DNA of 64,000 bases from Phylloscopus collybita. Lineage: Eukaryota; Chordata; Aves; Passeriformes; Phylloscopidae. The stretch lies in contig JAJNNQ010000009.1 of assembly GCA_027886175.1 (NCBI GenBank), positions 26,711,501 to 26,775,500 on the forward strand, read 5' to 3'. Of the stretch, positions 61,011 through 64,000 are shown piece by piece. The notes under the pieces were generated by a model. That model was not told the DNA's origin. It saw only the letters and a program-made list of their open reading frames with translations, and did not search any database. The first letter of the stretch is position 1. Each line of letters begins with the position of its first letter. The position numbers were made by a program, and so were the translations under genes.

Positions 61011-63390
61011 GTAAGAGAGTTGGGTGGATGAATGTGAAAAAACAGTGCTGGCTTGTCTCTGGTCTAGCAAATAATCCTGGCATGTAGATGCAGTCATTGT
61101 GTCCAGTGCAAGAGTAATTTTCCTGTCATTTTCGTAAAACTTTTCCATTTACGTAAGTGGAAGTATATGGCACAAATGCTCTGGAGCATATGGCTCTTCT
61201 AGCTGTCTTCTACATGCATGTTAGGGTATTGACTATAAATATAACCCCATGCATAGCTGATAACATGAGGTGTTCAGAGACTACATCTTTTTATACAAGT
61301 TGCAAAAGCTAGTTGAAATTGGCTGGGATCTAGTTTGCAGCCTCAGGGTTGGCATATAGAACAACCACGTTCTCAGCTGTGTAGGAAATGAAAAGTAGAC
61401 TCCTCATGGTGAAAGTGGGGCTGGAGGCTGCTTTGTGTTCTTCAGTTAAAATTGTTCAATTGCTTTGATAGTTATTTTAAGAAAATCGAAGTTCTTCCAC
61501 AGGAAACAACATTCATGACTGTGTGGTCTAAATTTACCTACTGCCAGCTTCATCCAAATAAACTCATGTGACTCACCACTCTGCTGAGAGATGCTCTAAC
61601 AATTTAACAGAAATCTTCTGTGGATTTCTCTCACTAAAAACTGAAAGTGGTTGACTGTTATTTCATTCCTGTGTGCTCACAGGCACAGAGGTCATGTTAA
61701 TATAGTTGTAGCAACTTTAGGTCTTACAAGTCTAATTGATTTCAATATCAATGTGCACATAATCCACATTCTAGGATCAAATATTTCCTACACAAGACTT
61801 CTATACTGAGATAATGTAATATTCTCTGCCCCATTCCTACATAGTTAAATCTTAAGAGAAAGGACCTACGTTTATATTATCTCCTAGTCATTACTAGGGA
61901 GAATTTACTGCTTAGTAAGAAAGCCAGGGAGGAAGTACAAAGTTGATTTTTCTTTTAGAATAGAGAAAAAAAAAAGGTTTCTATACAATACTATGCTGTA
62001 ATCAGTTGGAATTATCAAAGTTATAAAGGAGCACTTCAGCAGATACTTTGTCATGCAATGTTTACATAATAAAAATATACATTGTAGTTCTTACTTGTGA
62101 CAAAAGACCTATTTTACTGTAACTAAAATACAAACTTGTAATTCCATCAACCCTATAAAATAATTTAAATGAAGCTTAACACTAGGAATGTGACAATCAT
62201 ATGAAACAGAGATAGAGAACACCATTTAAGTTGACACAAATGTGGGACATATCCAAAGATGTCTTTCCCTGTGATTTTCACAGTTTCCAAAAGAAAAATG
62301 CAGAAGGGCACCCACAAACAAGTGTGATAGAGTTCAGGAAGCTGAGATCCTACATAACTCTTTCCAGGCCATAATTGGTTGGTTTGATCATCATTTTTGT
62401 ATATTGCTGAAATGTTTAAAACTATGTTTCTGAGAAATGGAAAAGAAAGTTTCGTGTTTGCTGGCTTGATTGATACAAAGCAGGAAAAGGAGAGTTTTAG
62501 GCCTTGGATTGGAGAACGCCTCTTTTTTAAAAGCTGGTCAGAGGAGGAGGAATGAATGCAAGCGAAGGGGTGACTGAGCTTGCCTATGGCAAGAATAGAT
62601 CTCTAACCCAGCAATAGCACTGAGGAAATTTTCCTGAGAACTCAGAGGAAATTAAACAAATCCAGGAATACGATGAAAACAGGGCACACTGGGCAGAGGA
62701 AAAACTTACTTAAAAACTGTCTAGAACACCGCTGTCTTTTAGTAGACCTGGTCTTTATTTTCTGCTTTCAGAGCTACTTGGTTTTTGTTTGTTTTCCCGC
62801 AAAGCCTAGCATGATAAACGGGCAAGGCTTTGATGTGCTCACTTTTAAAGAAGGTGGTGCAGTCTTTTCAAAACTCTGACCAATACGAGGGTTTGTTATA
62901 TGGGCAACAAAGATTAAAAACAAACCAATGTCTAAAACTGAGTTAGATGCTCCTAGTGACCTCTAGAAAGAATGTTAATTAAAATGTTCATTTGGAAAGT
63001 ATCAGTATCTTCAGTCTGGGTTTTTTTGGTGTGCCCTAAATGACTTTGGCATAAGTTTCTCCTGCTTGACAGATATCGAGAAACCATTAGTTTTGTGATC
63101 ACTTCATAAAGAAAAAGTTGTCTTGAATTTCTGTTCAGTTACTGTAGCATGAGATTAATTCTCAGCTTTCAAAAAAAATGTAACATTTTAGGAAAGGAAG
63201 CAGCTATTGGAATTGCTGTTGTTGTTCTGCCTCCCCTGGCTTTACAGTGTATGTCAAGTCTATTCGTCTTCAGAAGTAGCATATTCATTGTAAAAGCTAA
63301 CAAAATAAAGCCATCATGTGCAAGTGTCAATGAACAAGTATTTTGATTAGGGCACTAAATGGAAGTTCAATAACAGTCAGTCTGTGATAT
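61011..63390. other. AT-rich DNA without recognised features
   Basis: No known repeat or gene. Open frames at 62673-62879 and 63149-63346 have no recognisable motif. Confidence 0.55.
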
Positions 63391-63535
63391 AGGTTGCAGC
63401 TGTCCTGTGGAACAGCTCCGTGGGAGTCTCGTCCCACAGCAGCCTGAGGGGCTGAACAGAAATCACTATTCTTTCCTGACGTTGAATAAATAAGTCTGCC
63501 CATCACAGCTATCTTGTCTCAATCTGATTAAAGCA
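63391..63535 (+). mobile_element. Possible LTR or other dispersed-repeat fragment
   Basis: This interval is GC-richer, contains GTCCTGTGGAACAGCTCCGT and a small hairpin (GTGGGA...TCCCAC at about 63420-63437), then GAATAAATAAG at about 63485, a poly(A)-signal-like word. The order of these parts resembles the R/U5 side of an avian LTR, but neither end nor target-site duplication can be fixed. Confidence 0.35.
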
Positions 63536-64000
63536 TACTCTGTGAGGATCAAAGGTCTTCTAACAGAAGTTAAAATAAAACCACCAAAAAAAGATTTTTA
63601 TCAATTAGACTAAATAAGATAATTAGAATAACTGTTTTCAAAATATTTGGAACTGTATTTTCATATATTTAAGCAGAATTTTTGAAAACTGCTTTTATAC
63701 ACCAAAAAAAGAGGATCATAATTTTTTTACTGAGGGTCTGTTGAATATGTCTTAACTTTCATGGTATGTAAAACCATGAAATGGTTTTTGATTCAATGGA
63801 GAATGTATTTGGAAACCATGTCAGTCACCTGGCAAGGGGGAATTCAAAATAATTTAAAAGTCCCAAAGCAACCAAAAAAAAAGCAAAAAATAAAAGCTTG
63901 AAAATGTAAATGTCTCTGCATCCCACCATCTCCATACAGAACAAAGCATTCAGTATTCAGCAGTATTTTTTCATTACCATATTTACCCATTCTAACTAAA
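63536..64000. other. AT-rich DNA at the right edge
   Basis: Nothing recognisable. Several A-runs (for example around 63870-63890). Confidence 0.6.

Noticed and set aside
1..64000. Search for tRNA, rRNA, CRISPR arrays, operons or phage-like modules
   Set aside because: None seen. Base composition, interspersed retroelements and microsatellites indicate vertebrate nuclear DNA.

Overview
This window looks like AT-rich, gene-poor vertebrate nuclear DNA, most probably from a bird and perhaps a songbird or another neoavian. The inference rests on repeat content. There are CR1-type LINE 3' ends and reverse-transcriptase relics, and solo LTRs of at least three endogenous-retrovirus families whose layout (TATA box, poly(A) signal, TGT...ACA ends) I recognise from avian genomes. 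There are also many (GTTT)n/(AAAC)n tracts and a long CTTTT/CTTCT microsatellite. No bacterial, plasmid or phage features were seen: no operons, ribosome binding sites, CRISPR array, tRNA or rRNA. I do not recognise any complete protein-coding gene. Most open frames of 60-140 codons are what stop-poor AT-rich DNA, pyrimidine tracts and LTRs give by chance.

Layout. 1-4.8 kb: unique sequence, one weak exon candidate at the left edge and a 190-bp pentamer microsatellite. 4.8-7.8 kb: two solo LTRs of one family (family A) in opposite orientation, about 1.5 kb apart; the left one keeps a perfect 5-bp target-site duplication. 10.3-10.75 kb: the only clearly CpG-rich stretch, with a GC box and an interferon-response-like element; it is the best promoter or regulatory candidate. 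17.7-18.04 kb: CR1 3' end. 18.3-19.5 kb: minus-strand frames resembling a decayed coiled-coil coding sequence. 19.5-21.1 kb: two phase-compatible plus-strand exon candidates. 21.7-22.4 kb: solo LTR of family B. 29.4-29.76 kb: old antisense CR1 reverse-transcriptase relic. 31.1-31.7 kb: solo LTR of family C. 32.5-33.2 kb: a possible transmembrane exon running into repeat-like DNA. 40.5-40.8 kb: CR1 3' end. 41.9-45.2 kb: two further splice-bounded exon candidates. 45.5-45.8 kb: CR1 reverse-transcriptase fragment. 51.9-52.7 kb: third family A LTR. 55.5-56.0 kb: complementary G/T and A/C tracts. 56.48-56.55 kb: a cluster of three perfect inverted repeats. 60.9 kb: another exon candidate. 63.4-63.5 kb: a possible LTR fragment.

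The window is best read as intergenic or deep intronic DNA shaped by retroelement insertion and LTR-LTR recombination, possibly carrying lncRNA exons or a few exons of a long gene. I found no convincing undescribed biological system. The observations most worth checking are the hairpin cluster at 56.5 kb, the CpG/ISRE block at 10.5 kb, the inverted solo-LTR pair, and the phase-compatible exon pairs at 19.5/20.8 kb and 41.9/45.1 kb.
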